A stretch of 52,770 nt of DNA from Bacillota bacterium (GTDB taxonomy: Bacteria > Bacillota > Clostridia > Lachnospirales > Lachnospiraceae), in the NCBI GenBank assembly GCA_029226935.1, contig JAQXYZ010000039.1, forward strand, positions 1-52,770. The letters run 5' to 3'. A program made the translations under genes and the position numbers. Each line of letters starts with the position of its first letter. The first letter of the stretch is position 1. The notes below the pieces were generated by a model. That model did no database searches. It was not told the DNA's origin and saw only the letters and a program-made list of their open reading frames with translations. Positions 6,429-15,036 of the stretch are shown here, piece after piece.

Positions 6429-9125
6429 ATGAAACAATTAGTGATCGGAATTCTGGCACATGTGGATGCCGGAAAGACAACCTTATCGGAAGCAATGCTT
6501 TATCTAAGCGGCAGCATTCGTAAGCTGGGGAGAGTAGATAAGAGGGATACGTTTCTGGATACTTACGGACAGGAGAAGGAAAGAGGAATTACCATCTTTT
6601 CAAAGCAGGCGGAATTATCTGTAAATGATACACAGATCACGCTTTTAGATACGCCGGGGCATGTGGATTTCTCGTCGGAAATGGAGAGGACTCTTCAAGT
6701 GCTGGATTATTGTGTGCTCGTAATCAGCGGAAGTGACGGTGTGCAGGGGCATACTCTGACTCTTTGGCGGCTTCTTTCACATTATAGGATACCTACATTT
6801 TTGTTTGTCAATAAGATGGATCAGCCGGGCGCAGATGAGGCGGAGCTGCTGCAGGAGTTGAGGGGGCGGCTCAGTGAAGCCTGCGTGGACTTTTCCGTGC
6901 AAAGGGGAGAAGACTTTTTTGAAAGTATTGCTTTAAGTGATGAAAAAGCATTAAATGAGTTTTTGGAAACAGGAAAGATATCGCAGGAACATATCAGCAG
7001 GCTGATTGGGGAAAGAAAGCTCTTTCCCTGCTTTTTTGGCTCTGCGTTAAAGCTTTCAGGTGTGGAAGAATTTCTGGAAGGACTGGATTGTTATACCCGG
7101 AGAAAAGAATACCCTGAAGAATTCGGTGCCAAAGTATTTAAAATTACACGTGATGCACAGGGGAATCGTCTGACGCATATGAAGATTACGGGGGGAAGCC
7201 TTAAAACAAAGGAAGTTTTGAGCGGAAGATTCAGGGAAGCAGTTTTGGAAGGTTCAAATATATGGCAGGAAAAGGTCAATCAGATAAGAGTTTATTCCGG
7301 AGATAGGTTTGCAACACCGGGAGAGGTAAAAGCAGGGGAAATCTGTGCCGTTACAGGGCTTGGAGAAACATGGGCGGGAGAAGGACTGGGATATGAAAAG
7401 GAAACATTATACCCGGAATTGTCCCCTGTTATGTGCTATTCTATTTTGCTGCCGGAAGGATGTGATGCAGCGGTCATGCTTCCGAAATTCAGACAGCTGG
7501 AGGAAGAGGAGCCGCAGCTTCATATTGCGTGGGATGAAAAGAATAAGGAAATTAAAGCCAAGATTATGGGGCAGGTACAGATAGAAGTCTATCAGAAGCT
7601 GATTAATGAACGGTTTGGAATTTCGGTGGAATTTGGTGCAGGCAGCGTGGTATATAAGGAAACAATAACGGATGTTGTGGAAGGGGTTGGGCACTTTGAA
7701 CCCCTTCGCCATTATGCGGAAGTGCATTTGCTTCTTGAACCCGGAGAGGTGGGAAGTGGGCTTACGTTTGCAACAGACTGCAGTGAAGACCTGCTGGATA
7801 AAAACTGGCAAAGGCTGATATTGACTCATTTGGAGGAAAAGGAACATATCGGTGTGCTGATTGGCGCGCCTGTCACGGATATGAAAATTACATTGAAGTC
7901 GGGACGTGCCCATCAAAAGCATACTGAGGGAGGGGATTTCAGACAGGCAACCTATCGGGCATTACGGCAGGGACTGATGAAGGCAGACAGTGTTCTCTTA
8001 GAGCCTTACTATGAATTTTCGCTTGAGATACCGGAAAGCGCGGTGGGACGCGCGATGACCGATTTGGACAGGATGCATGCAGAATTTGGCATGGAGAACA
8101 ATTGTGCTGGAACTACGGTGCTTAGAGGAATGGCACCCATGGTATTATTGCAGGATTATCACAAAGAAGTTATTGCCTATACCAAAGGGCAGGGACGGCT
8201 TTTGTGCAACATGAAGGGATACTATCCCTGTCATAATTCAGAGGAGATTATTGAGCAGAGTGGATATGATCCTATGGCAGATGTGGAAAATCCTTCTGCA
8301 TCAGTATTTTGTGCCCATGGCGCAGGCTTTCTCGTGGAGTGGAATCGTGTGCAGGATTTCATGCATTTAGAAAGCTGTATGAAGGAAAAAATGCAGTCGG
8401 TTTCTTCGCAACATATTGCCTCTAAGGAGCGTACACAATGGCTGGGAGTGGATGAAATCGATGAAATATTGAGCAGAGCTACCTGTGCAAACAGGAAAGA
8501 AAACAGAACAGGCAACCGTGCCGGATGGAAGAGGGAACACAAGAGCAGTGGAAGAGAGGAGTTTATGGAGGCTCGAAGCACAACCTTCTCTCCAAGGGCG
8601 AAGAGAGAGGAATACCTGCTGGTGGATGGATATAATGTGATTTTTGCATGGGAGGAATTAAAGGAGCTGGCAGGACGCAATCTGGATAGTGCCAGAGGAA
8701 AGCTTCTGGATATTCTCTGTAATTATCAAGCAATAAGAAACTGCAGCCTGATTGCAGTCTTTGATGCCTACCGCCTGGAGGGACATCCCACGGAAATCAT
8801 GGATTACCACAATATTCATGTAGTGTTTACAAAGGAGGCAGAAACGGCTGATCAGTATATAGAAAAATTTGCACATGAAAACAGCCGTAAATATGATGTG
8901 ACAGTAGCAACCTCTGATGGACTTGAACAGATCATCATTACGGGAGAAGGGTGCAGACTGATTTCGGCAAGAGAATTGCAGCAGGAAATTACCCGTGTAT
9001 CCAGAGAAATTATGGAGGATTACAGGAGGAACAACAGAACAGAAAAAAACGCATTTATTCATTCTCTCAGCCAGCAGGCGGTGAAGGAAATCAATGCGTT
9101 TCAGGATTGCTATGATGAACAGTAG
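6429..9125 (+). CDS. EF-G/TetM-like translational GTPase fused to a C-terminal YacP/Rae1-type NYN ribonuclease domain
   Basis: A protein of 898 residues in two parts. Residues 1 to about 650 form a translational GTPase like the ribosomal protection proteins: G1 AHVDAGKT (10-17), G2 RGIT (52-55), G3 DTPGH (74-78), G4 NKMD (128-131) and G5 GSA near 205, followed by EF-G domains II-V. A basic linker rich in Arg, Lys and Ser (about 690-727) leads to a second domain that starts EYLLVDGYN (DGYN at 733-736). This matches the NYN/PIN fold of YacP, known in Bacillus subtilis as Rae1, an endonuclease that cuts mRNA in the ribosomal A site. Also visible are ETADQYIEKFA and VATSDGLEQ, which carry the usual acidic residues. 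Ribosomal protection proteins are about 640 residues and lack this domain. A role in clearing or cutting mRNA on the ribosome is inferred. Real tetracycline resistance is not supported by the sequence alone. Confidence 0.88.
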   Translation: MKQLVIGILAHVDAGKTTLSEAMLYLSGSIRKLGRVDKRDTFLDTYGQEKERGITIFSKQAELSVNDTQITLLDTPGHVDFSSEMERTLQVLDYCVLVISGSDGVQGHTLTLWRLLSHYRIPTFLFVNKMDQPGADEAELLQELRGRLSEACVDFSVQRGEDFFESIALSDEKALNEFLETGKISQEHISRLIGERKLFPCFFGSALKLSGVEEFLEGLDCYTRRKEYPEEFGAKVFKITRDAQGNRLTHMKITGGSLKTKEVLSGRFREAVLEGSNIWQEKVNQIRVYSGDRFATPGEVKAGEICAVTGLGETWAGEGLGYEKETLYPELSPVMCYSILLPEGCDAAVMLPKFRQLEEEEPQLHIAWDEKNKEIKAKIMGQVQIEVYQKLINERFGISVEFGAGSVVYKETITDVVEGVGHFEPLRHYAEVHLLLEPGEVGSGLTFATDCSEDLLDKNWQRLILTHLEEKEHIGVLIGAPVTDMKITLKSGRAHQKHTEGGDFRQATYRALRQGLMKADSVLLEPYYEFSLEIPESAVGRAMTDLDRMHAEFGMENNCAGTTVLRGMAPMVLLQDYHKEVIAYTKGQGRLLCNMKGYYPCHNSEEIIEQSGYDPMADVENPSASVFCAHGAGFLVEWNRVQDFMHLESCMKEKMQSVSSQHIASKERTQWLGVDEIDEILSRATCANRKENRTGNRAGWKREHKSSGREEFMEARSTTFSPRAKREEYLLVDGYNVIFAWEELKELAGRNLDSARGKLLDILCNYQAIRNCSLIAVFDAYRLEGHPTEIMDYHNIHVVFTKEAETADQYIEKFAHENSRKYDVTVATSDGLEQIIITGEGCRLISARELQQEITRVSREIMEDYRRNNRTEKNAFIHSLSQQAVKEINAFQDCYDEQ

Positions 9126-9131
9126 AGTTAT

Positions 9132-10724
9132 CTACCAGCGATTCCAGAAGAGATAAATCAGTGTGATTCCGGTAAGCAGGGTTAGAATGCCTGCGTTGAT
9201 CACATGCATGTAGTTGGCCTTAAGTCTGGCAGATTTATTGCTGTTTAATGGAGAAAGAGGTAAATAATATTTATTTCCCAGTCCCAAAGCAATGGAGATA
9301 TAAACAAGGCAGATTGCCACGTAGCGGAAATCACTGCTGCAGGTATAGGGATAAATGATGACAAAAGCAGCAAAAGAAATCAGCATAATCACATAGCCCG
9401 TCAACAGGAAAACAGTGTCCTCGCGGCGGGTTCTTTTGTTGAGCAATACGATGAACAATAAAATAGCAGTAGCGATACCAAGAATAACCGCAAGTATAAA
9501 CATCATCTGGCATAATGCGAGAAGTACATCGGGAAGGTCAGCAGGATATTCTTCTGCAAACATGGAGGTCTGGAACATAATGACCCAGGTATTGCAGCAG
9601 GCCTTAGCGCTGATGGGATGGAAAGGAAAGTCAAAATGCCAGTCTGAAAATGAGGGAATACCAAGTCTTTCCCAAAGACTGAAATTCTGCGTGTACATGG
9701 GAGAGGTCACTCCGGGGACCGGAACTCCGGGCTTTTCGCCGAATCGGATCAGATTTCTGGTAATCCAGGAAAGACCGATGGGAGCGACTATCAGACCGAA
9801 AATACAGTAATTTCTGATCCAATATAGTAATTGCTTTTTATCCTTTGAGCGGATCACACCGACAAAATGCATCAGAAAGACGATTGCAAGAGGAATAGCA
9901 AGAACTGCGGAGTTCAGCTTGGTGATCATGCCCAGACCTATGTAAAGGGCAAGCTTAATTAAGCCCTTTAAATCTTTATTCCGTATCCACTGTAGAGAAC
10001 CCAGAATAGTCAGACACATAAAAAGGATGGTAAGCATATCGTTATTAACGCTTCCTGACATTATAATGGTGGCAGGGTGGAACACCATAAAGGCCAATCC
10101 TATGTAAAGTCCTGTGCCGTTTATTTCAAGAACCTTTAAAATCTTATGGGTAATGATCAGACACAGGCAGGAGTAAAAAAGAGGAAGAAACTGAAGATTT
10201 TCAAAAGCTAATTCTTCGCAAACTCCCAGCCAGATATTTATCTGCAGCCAAAGATAGGAGATAATATGATGGAGGGGAGGATGATAATAGGCAAACAGCT
10301 GATAGGGATTTATGTCAGGCAGTTTATGAAATTTATAAATGTATTCAATATAGCCAATATGCCCGGGATTGATAAAATCTGTGCCCATTCCGGTATATGC
10401 TCCGGCATCATGCTGACGGTCATAGAGACCGGACAAAAGCACATAGCTGCAACGGATCAGAACACCCAATAAAATCATCATAAATACGATGGTATTTTCG
10501 TTAAAACGATGAGAAGATTTCAGGTAAAAGAAAATACCTGCATAAGCAAGAAAAAAGCAGCCAAGAACTAGAACCTTGGTGTAATGTGAACTATAAAAGA
10601 ACCGACTCCCCTGAAGAACGGCAGTGACAAAGCAGGATAAAAGGATGGTAAGTATCAGGCAAAGTTCTGTCTTTTGAGAGGTACTTTCGGAAGAACTGCT
10701 GCTTTGGAAAAGTAGTTTTGTCAT
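9132..10724 (-). CDS. GT-C/PMT-like membrane glycosyltransferase family protein
   Basis: A polytopic membrane protein of 530 residues with about 12 hydrophobic segments. After the first helices it has an extracellular loop with RQHDAGAYTG and, further on, YYHPPLHHIISYLW. These resemble the acidic first-loop motif and the HPP element of the GT39/PMT and ArnT-like lipid-linked-sugar glycosyltransferases. Such enzymes move a sugar from a polyprenyl carrier onto a surface acceptor. AAAGGA lies 7 bases before the ATG. It is the second gene of a minus-strand pair behind the lipoprotein, 54 bases away, and ends 6 bases from the convergent GTPase gene. Donor and acceptor are unknown. Confidence 0.68.
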   Translation of the reverse strand: MTKLLFQSSSSSESTSQKTELCLILTILLSCFVTAVLQGSRFFYSSHYTKVLVLGCFFLAYAGIFFYLKSSHRFNENTIVFMMILLGVLIRCSYVLLSGLYDRQHDAGAYTGMGTDFINPGHIGYIEYIYKFHKLPDINPYQLFAYYHPPLHHIISYLWLQINIWLGVCEELAFENLQFLPLFYSCLCLIITHKILKVLEINGTGLYIGLAFMVFHPATIIMSGSVNNDMLTILFMCLTILGSLQWIRNKDLKGLIKLALYIGLGMITKLNSAVLAIPLAIVFLMHFVGVIRSKDKKQLLYWIRNYCIFGLIVAPIGLSWITRNLIRFGEKPGVPVPGVTSPMYTQNFSLWERLGIPSFSDWHFDFPFHPISAKACCNTWVIMFQTSMFAEEYPADLPDVLLALCQMMFILAVILGIATAILLFIVLLNKRTRREDTVFLLTGYVIMLISFAAFVIIYPYTCSSDFRYVAICLVYISIALGLGNKYYLPLSPLNSNKSARLKANYMHVINAGILTLLTGITLIYLFWNRW

Positions 10725-10778
10725 AAGTAAGTCCTTTCATAAATTAAATGATGATTTAATAAAACGAAAAATAATATA

Positions 10779-11834
10779 TTAATAAATTGAAATAACATTG
10801 GTTATAGAATTGTCCTCTACGTGGAAACTCCAAATGGAATGTCCCGGAATGCGGTGCTCTGTTAAATACCAGGTATCTTCAATTCGGGTAATGTAGTATG
10901 GTGTTCCCCCACCGATAAAGTTGCTATAAACATCCTCGTACTTGCCGGAGGATAAATCGTTTAGGTTTTTCACCCGAAGCATGGTTGCATAGTCCTGATT
11001 TCCGGTTACGTCTGTGGAAACGGTGATATAAAAGTAATCTTCAATTTGCGTAAGCTGAATCATGCCGGCAATCTGGTCGGGAACAGGATATTCCTTTTCA
11101 ATCTCAAAGCTGTAAAGATCTGCCTGAATGATGTTTGAATTGCCGGATACAAAATAAATGTCATCCTCTATAATTGTAAAGGAACGGACATATACACCAT
11201 TCAGGGATGGGATAGAACGGATTTCTGTAAGGTACATCCGGGAATCCCCTTTTGCATGCCGGAAAAGAAACATTTCGCCACTCTGAGAGCTCCAGGCATA
11301 AAAGGTGTCGGTATATTCATCATAGATAATATAGTGAGGGCGATCTCCTATATTCAGAAACTCCTGTGTAGGAGCAAATACATCCTGTCCGTTATCGTTT
11401 TTGATTTTTTCCATGACCAGAATCCGGTTGTTCTCTGTATCGTCAATCAAATAAACAGTTCCGTCACTGGCCAGAGTATGTCCCATGGAAATATTGTTGG
11501 TCATAATCTTCCATTCATACAATGGGTCGGTAAGATTATCATTGTAAATGACCTGATTGTTATAACAATCCACAATAAAATAAGTGTCCTCTACTTTGGT
11601 AATATAAGTAGGCACGCTCAAAGAAGGAAAGGGATTGTTGGGAATCGTGTTTAAGGAAGAAGTGTCATAGGAAATCAAATCAGATTCCGCAAGATAATTT
11701 TGGGGTACATATTCAGTTGCCGGTTCAGGTCTGGACTTGCCGCAGGAAGTCAGAAGAACCGTAAAAGAGCATGCTGCCAGACAAAGAGCAGCTTTTAATG
11801 TTTGTTTGAGTGATAAATTATTTTTTGCATTCAT
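10779..11834 (-). CDS. Predicted lipoprotein with beta-propeller-like repeats
   Basis: A 351-residue exported protein. The N-terminus has Lys residues, a hydrophobic stretch and a lipobox LTSC with the lipidated Cys near residue 31. The mature part has repeated segments of about 45-50 residues with Tyr-Phe-Ile/Val patterns and an Asp after each strand (TKVEDTYFIVDCYNNQV, TIIEDDIYFVSGNSN, TQIEDYFYITVS, TRIEDTWYLTEH). This is what a beta-propeller looks like, with the I-x-D-x-W/Y/F element recurring at least five times. It heads an operon with the GT-C enzyme. The start codon has no Shine-Dalgarno and lies almost on top of its promoter (see findings). Function unknown. Confidence 0.72.
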   Translation of the reverse strand: MNAKNNLSLKQTLKAALCLAACSFTVLLTSCGKSRPEPATEYVPQNYLAESDLISYDTSSLNTIPNNPFPSLSVPTYITKVEDTYFIVDCYNNQVIYNDNLTDPLYEWKIMTNNISMGHTLASDGTVYLIDDTENNRILVMEKIKNDNGQDVFAPTQEFLNIGDRPHYIIYDEYTDTFYAWSSQSGEMFLFRHAKGDSRMYLTEIRSIPSLNGVYVRSFTIIEDDIYFVSGNSNIIQADLYSFEIEKEYPVPDQIAGMIQLTQIEDYFYITVSTDVTGNQDYATMLRVKNLNDLSSGKYEDVYSNFIGGGTPYYITRIEDTWYLTEHRIPGHSIWSFHVEDNSITNVISIY

Positions 11835-11840
11835 ATTGCT

Positions 11841-11869
11841 ATTATAGAATTTTTGGCATTTTTATACAA
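11841..11869 (-). promoter_or_regulatory. Predicted promoter for a leaderless lipoprotein mRNA
   Basis: On the minus strand TTGTAT (11869-11864), a 17-base spacer and TATAAT (11846-11841). Only six bases separate the -10 box from the ATG at 11834, so transcription should begin at or next to the start codon. Confidence 0.6.
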
Positions 11870-11880
11870 TCTTTTTTTCA

Positions 11881-11909
11881 TTGACATTGTTCATTGTACA
11901 TGATATGCT
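11881..11909 (+). promoter_or_regulatory. Predicted sigma-A promoter reading toward the surface-protein gene
   Basis: A perfect TTGACA at 11881-11886, a 17-base spacer and TATGCT at 11904-11909. It is divergent from the lipoprotein promoter. Transcription would start near 11916, ahead of the terminator ending at 11997. Confidence 0.65.
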
Positions 11910-11960
11910 GAATTCACTTACCGCTGTGAAGTTTAATTGAAGAATGAATTTTGAACAGGT

Positions 11961-11997
11961 GACCTGTCCGTGGAAATTCCATGGGCAGGTTTTTTTG
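11961..11997 (+). terminator. Terminator-like hairpin in the leader of the surface-protein gene
   Basis: ACCTGTCC and GGGCAGGT pair around an inner TGG/CCA stem, followed by seven T. It lies between the promoter at 11881-11909 and the ORF at 12084. It could attenuate that gene or end a small RNA of about 80 bases. Confidence 0.7.
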
Positions 11998-12083
11998 CTT
12001 TATAGATGCGAGGCTCTGGAAGCAAAAATTTGATGCATGATTGATGTTTGCTGCTTCAATGGCAGCGGAAAGGAAAAGGATTA

Positions 12084-14003
12084 ATGAAAAAAAGAATTAT
12101 AACATTGGCGGCAGTAATCTGCCTGATGGCTGGGCTGATATTGCCGGTGCATGGAGAAGAAATACAAAGTGGACAAAAGGATGCCACAGTAGAACAGGGG
12201 ATTAAATCAGTGACCACGGATATTTATCATAAACACGTGGGAAATTCCGAGGAAAAAGGGGGGTGCTATCAGAATGTCCTGCCCCATCAGCATGAAGGAA
12301 ATTCGAGAACGGGAGGAAGCTGCTATCAGACGCCGGTATATCATCATCATCAGGGGAACGGAAGCACGCCTTCAGGATGTTATACCCGACCTGTTTATCA
12401 TCGGCATCAGGGAAATGTAAGTCAGGGAGGAAACTGCTATACTCCGGTTTTCCATTCTCATTCGGATACCTGCTATGAGGTGGCAGATTGTATGGTTTAT
12501 TATGTAATTGGAGAGGAAGTGAACAGCTGGTACGAAAATTGTTACAGACATGGAGAGACATTGTTCACAGAGGTAAAGGCGGTAGCAAATCATGAAAGCT
12601 GTGGTAAAGGGCAGATGGAGCTGACGCTTGACTATTGCAAAAGCTGTGGATTTCATTCTCCCACAATACACAGCTATTCAAAAGCTGTATGCGGCATGAG
12701 GGAAGACACCGTGGTTGGCTATGGATTAAGCTGTGGAAAAACCGAAGACACCATAGAGAGATATGATGTGGAATGCGGATTGGCAGAAACAGAAATTGAA
12801 GGCTATCAGCTCAGCTGCAATCAGGCGATTGACGGCTATACAATAGGATGCGGATATGATGAAGGAACTCCCTGCGGAAGGCTGGTTATAACCAGTGAAC
12901 TCAAGGGACAGGGGGAGCGGTCAGCGCTGAGTGTTCGTCTGGAGGATTTTTCCGGTGGGAAATTGCAGTTATGCGAGAACCCATATGAATGGAGCAGTCA
13001 TAATGGCAGTATTCTTGGAACAGGAGATAGTATTACGGTAGAAGAAAACGGCACCTATATGGTAACTGTAACATTAGAAAATGAGGATGTGGATGAGACC
13101 GGATTGAAGGGTAGCATTACAGTGGACAATATTTGCAAGATCATGCCTTCTCCGACCGCTACGAAGGAGCCGCTCCCTACGGCAAGCCCGGAAGCCACAA
13201 AGGAGCCGCTTCCTACGGCAAGCCCGGAAGCCACGAAGGAGCCGCTTCCTACGGCAAGTCCGGCAGCCACGAAGGAGCCGCTTCCTACGGCAAGTCCGAC
13301 AGCCACGAAGGAGCCGCTTCCTACAGCAAGTCCGACAGCCACGAAGGAACCGCTCCCTGCAATAAGCCCAAAAGACACAGAAAACTCTGAGTCCGAAGGA
13401 GAAATTCCAGATACAGAAACAGTAAAAATCCCGGAAAAGAATTTAAATTCCGAAGAGCAGGAAAAAGAACAGCCTGAAAAGACAGAAATCCCGGGGACTC
13501 GATTGTCTGTCAGAACACCGGACGAAGAAAACCCTCAGAGCAGTCCCACACCTACGGAAAAAGTAATAAAGAAGGAAATCCACACCGTATCGCTTCCCGA
13601 AAAGGAATCGGCACAGGAAATCACCTATGTAGTGGGGGAGGAGAAAACACCGTCCTTCTGGGAAAAACCAATGGCAGGCTTGATTACCCTTACAGTCGGA
13701 ACCGTGCTGCTCATTGCTGCAGGAATACTGTTGCTTCTTTATTTAAAGCAGTGTGTCTGGATTTTCAATGATGATGGAAGAGGAAGAATGATATATTTAG
13801 GACACTGCATGGTAAGAACCGGCGAGGAGGGATATGCAATTACCTTAAGTAAAGCTATGGTTGAAAAGACCTGCACAAACAGATACTGTATTAAGCCGGG
13901 AGTTTTCCTGCTGGGGAAGAAGGAAGGACAGGAACTGATTATTTATAAAGAAGGTCAGAGAACTGCGGTTTATCTGAGCAGCAGGATGATCGTGATGCTA
14001 TAA
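12084..14003 (+). CDS. Membrane-anchored, repeat-rich His/Cys surface protein
   Basis: A 639-residue protein of unknown function with clear modules. Residues 1-24 are a signal peptide (KKRIITLAAVICLMAGLIL). Residues 48-130 hold four to five copies of a 19-residue repeat, Y/F-H-x-H-x-G-N...G-x-C-Y, with Cys61, Cys80, Cys99 and Cys118. From about residue 209 a 14-residue repeat follows, C-G-x-x-E-x-T-x-x-x-Y-x-x-x. Residues about 355-427 are a 12-residue Pro/Thr/Lys/Glu repeat (TASPEATKEPLP) that likely forms a stalk. A membrane helix lies at about 530-555, then an 80-residue cytoplasmic tail. There is no LPxTG motif. The ATG at 12084 follows AGGAAAAGGA; the upstream in-frame ATG at 12048 would spoil the signal peptide. 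Clustered His and Cys suggest metal or redox chemistry outside the cell, which is inference. Confidence 0.72.
   Translation: MKKRIITLAAVICLMAGLILPVHGEEIQSGQKDATVEQGIKSVTTDIYHKHVGNSEEKGGCYQNVLPHQHEGNSRTGGSCYQTPVYHHHQGNGSTPSGCYTRPVYHRHQGNVSQGGNCYTPVFHSHSDTCYEVADCMVYYVIGEEVNSWYENCYRHGETLFTEVKAVANHESCGKGQMELTLDYCKSCGFHSPTIHSYSKAVCGMREDTVVGYGLSCGKTEDTIERYDVECGLAETEIEGYQLSCNQAIDGYTIGCGYDEGTPCGRLVITSELKGQGERSALSVRLEDFSGGKLQLCENPYEWSSHNGSILGTGDSITVEENGTYMVTVTLENEDVDETGLKGSITVDNICKIMPSPTATKEPLPTASPEATKEPLPTASPEATKEPLPTASPAATKEPLPTASPTATKEPLPTASPTATKEPLPAISPKDTENSESEGEIPDTETVKIPEKNLNSEEQEKEQPEKTEIPGTRLSVRTPDEENPQSSPTPTEKVIKKEIHTVSLPEKESAQEITYVVGEEKTPSFWEKPMAGLITLTVGTVLLIAAGILLLLYLKQCVWIFNDDGRGRMIYLGHCMVRTGEEGYAITLSKAMVEKTCTNRYCIKPGVFLLGKKEGQELIIYKEGQRTAVYLSSRMIVML
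12225..12476 (+). repeat. 57-base tandem repeat encoding 19-residue HxH...CY units
   Basis: Four to five in-frame units with histidine pairs starting at residues 49, 68, 87 and 106 and near 124, and cysteines at 61, 80, 99 and 118, exactly 19 residues apart. The DNA copies have diverged more than the protein pattern, which points to selection on His and Cys. Confidence 0.8.
13142..13368 (+). repeat. 36-base tandem repeat, six units (stalk region)
   Basis: Six units of the 12-residue motif [T/S]-x-S-P-x-A-T-K-E-P-L-P. The DNA copies are nearly identical (GAAGGAGCCGCTTCCTACGG recurs), so copy number is probably prone to slippage. The repeat is protein-coding and contiguous without spacers. Confidence 0.85.
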
Positions 14004-14020
14004 AATATAAGAAAAAATCC

Positions 14021-14049
14021 TTGATTTTGCATAGGGAACGTGATAGACT
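14021..14049 (+). promoter_or_regulatory. Predicted promoter for the amino-acid ABC importer
   Basis: TTGATT at 14021-14026, a 17-base spacer and TAGACT at 14044-14049. The binding-protein gene starts at 14102. Confidence 0.45.
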
Positions 14050-14101
14050 CGTAGTGTTTATAGAAGCAAATGCATATTTATGCACAAGGAGGAGAAAGTT
14101 T

Positions 14102-14941
14102 ATGAAAAAGTTTTTGGCATTATTACTGGCATCAGTAATGACAATGAGTCTGCTTACAGCTTGCGGAAGCAAGAGTGCAGAGACTGAAACAGCAGCTACC
14201 GAAGAGGCAGCAGCAGAAACAACAGAGGAGACAGCAGCAGAAGGCGCTGCAACATCTGCTGCATTGGCAGACGGCGTACTTACTGTTGGTACAAACGCAG
14301 AATTCCCGCCTTTTGAATATGTTGATGACAATGGAGAACCTGATGGATTTGACATGGCTCTGATCAAGGCAATCGGCGAGAAGCTTGGTGTAGAGGTTGT
14401 AATTGAGAACATGGAATTTGCTTCACTGGTTTCTTCTATCGGAAGCAAGATTGATGTTGCTATTGCAGGTATGACCGTGACTCCTGAGAGACAGGAAACT
14501 GTCAATTTCTCAGATTCTTATTATGAAGCAGTTCAGTATGTGATCCTTCCTGCTGAATCAGACATTGCTACAGCAGATGATCTTGTTGGCAAAACAATCG
14601 GAGTTCAGTTAGGTACCACCGGTGATTTTATCGCAAGCGATATTGCAGACACCACTGTTTCACAGTATAATAAGGCAGTAGATGCTGTAAATGACCTGAT
14701 CAACGGAAGAGTTGACTGCGTAATCATTGATAAGAACCCTGCACTTGTATTTGAAGCAAAATTCGAAGGACAGGTGGTAGCTGTAGAGGGTGCTCAGTTT
14801 GCATTTGAACCTGAAGAATATGCAATTGCAATGCCTAAGGACGATGCAGCATTAGCAGAACAGATCAATGCAGCATTAGCAGAAATCAAAGCTGATGGAA
14901 CTTTTGATGAGTTGGTAAAGACTTATATCGAGGCAGAATAA
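14102..14941 (+). CDS. Polar amino-acid ABC transporter substrate-binding lipoprotein
   Basis: A 279-residue family 3 extracellular solute-binding protein that captures an amino acid and delivers it to the permease. It has a signal peptide with lipobox LTAC and lipidated Cys21, an acidic/Ala linker, and then the family signature beginning FPPFEYVDDNG...GFDMALIKAIGEKLG. The later VGKTIGVQLGTTGD and ALAEIKADGTFDELVKTYI segments are also typical. The start at 14102 follows AAGGAGGAGAAAG; the frame is open 27 codons further upstream, but that extension would hide the signal peptide. It leads a three-gene operon and is followed by a terminator that should raise its level over the permease. Substrate specificity (polar, basic or cystine) is not clear. 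Confidence 0.9.
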   Translation: MKKFLALLLASVMTMSLLTACGSKSAETETAATEEAAAETTEETAAEGAATSAALADGVLTVGTNAEFPPFEYVDDNGEPDGFDMALIKAIGEKLGVEVVIENMEFASLVSSIGSKIDVAIAGMTVTPERQETVNFSDSYYEAVQYVILPAESDIATADDLVGKTIGVQLGTTGDFIASDIADTTVSQYNKAVDAVNDLINGRVDCVIIDKNPALVFEAKFEGQVVAVEGAQFAFEPEEYAIAMPKDDAALAEQINAALAEIKADGTFDELVKTYIEAE

Positions 14942-14979
14942 TTTTAGCTGATGGGAAAGTGATATAAGAGACAGGCAAA

Positions 14980-15013
14980 GAGGATAGCATACAGATGAAT
15001 GCTATCCTCTTTT
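14980..15013 (+). terminator. Intra-operon terminator between binding protein and permease
   Basis: GAGGATAGCAT pairs perfectly with ATGCTATCCTC around an eight-base loop and is followed by four T. The short T-run suggests partial termination. Confidence 0.75.
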
Positions 15014-15036
15014 AGAAAGAGAAAGGAACTTATGAT

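Noticed and set aside
6429-8600. Tetracycline-resistance gene of the tetM/tetW type
   Set aside because: The GTPase resembles that family, but the protein carries an extra ribonuclease domain and sits in a plain chromosomal context with no mobile element. Resistance is not supported by the sequence alone.
13142-13368. CRISPR-like or regulatory tandem repeat, and the opposite-strand frame 13055-13378
   Set aside because: Units of 36 bases are contiguous and encode a Pro/Thr stalk in frame; the opposite frame is a shadow.
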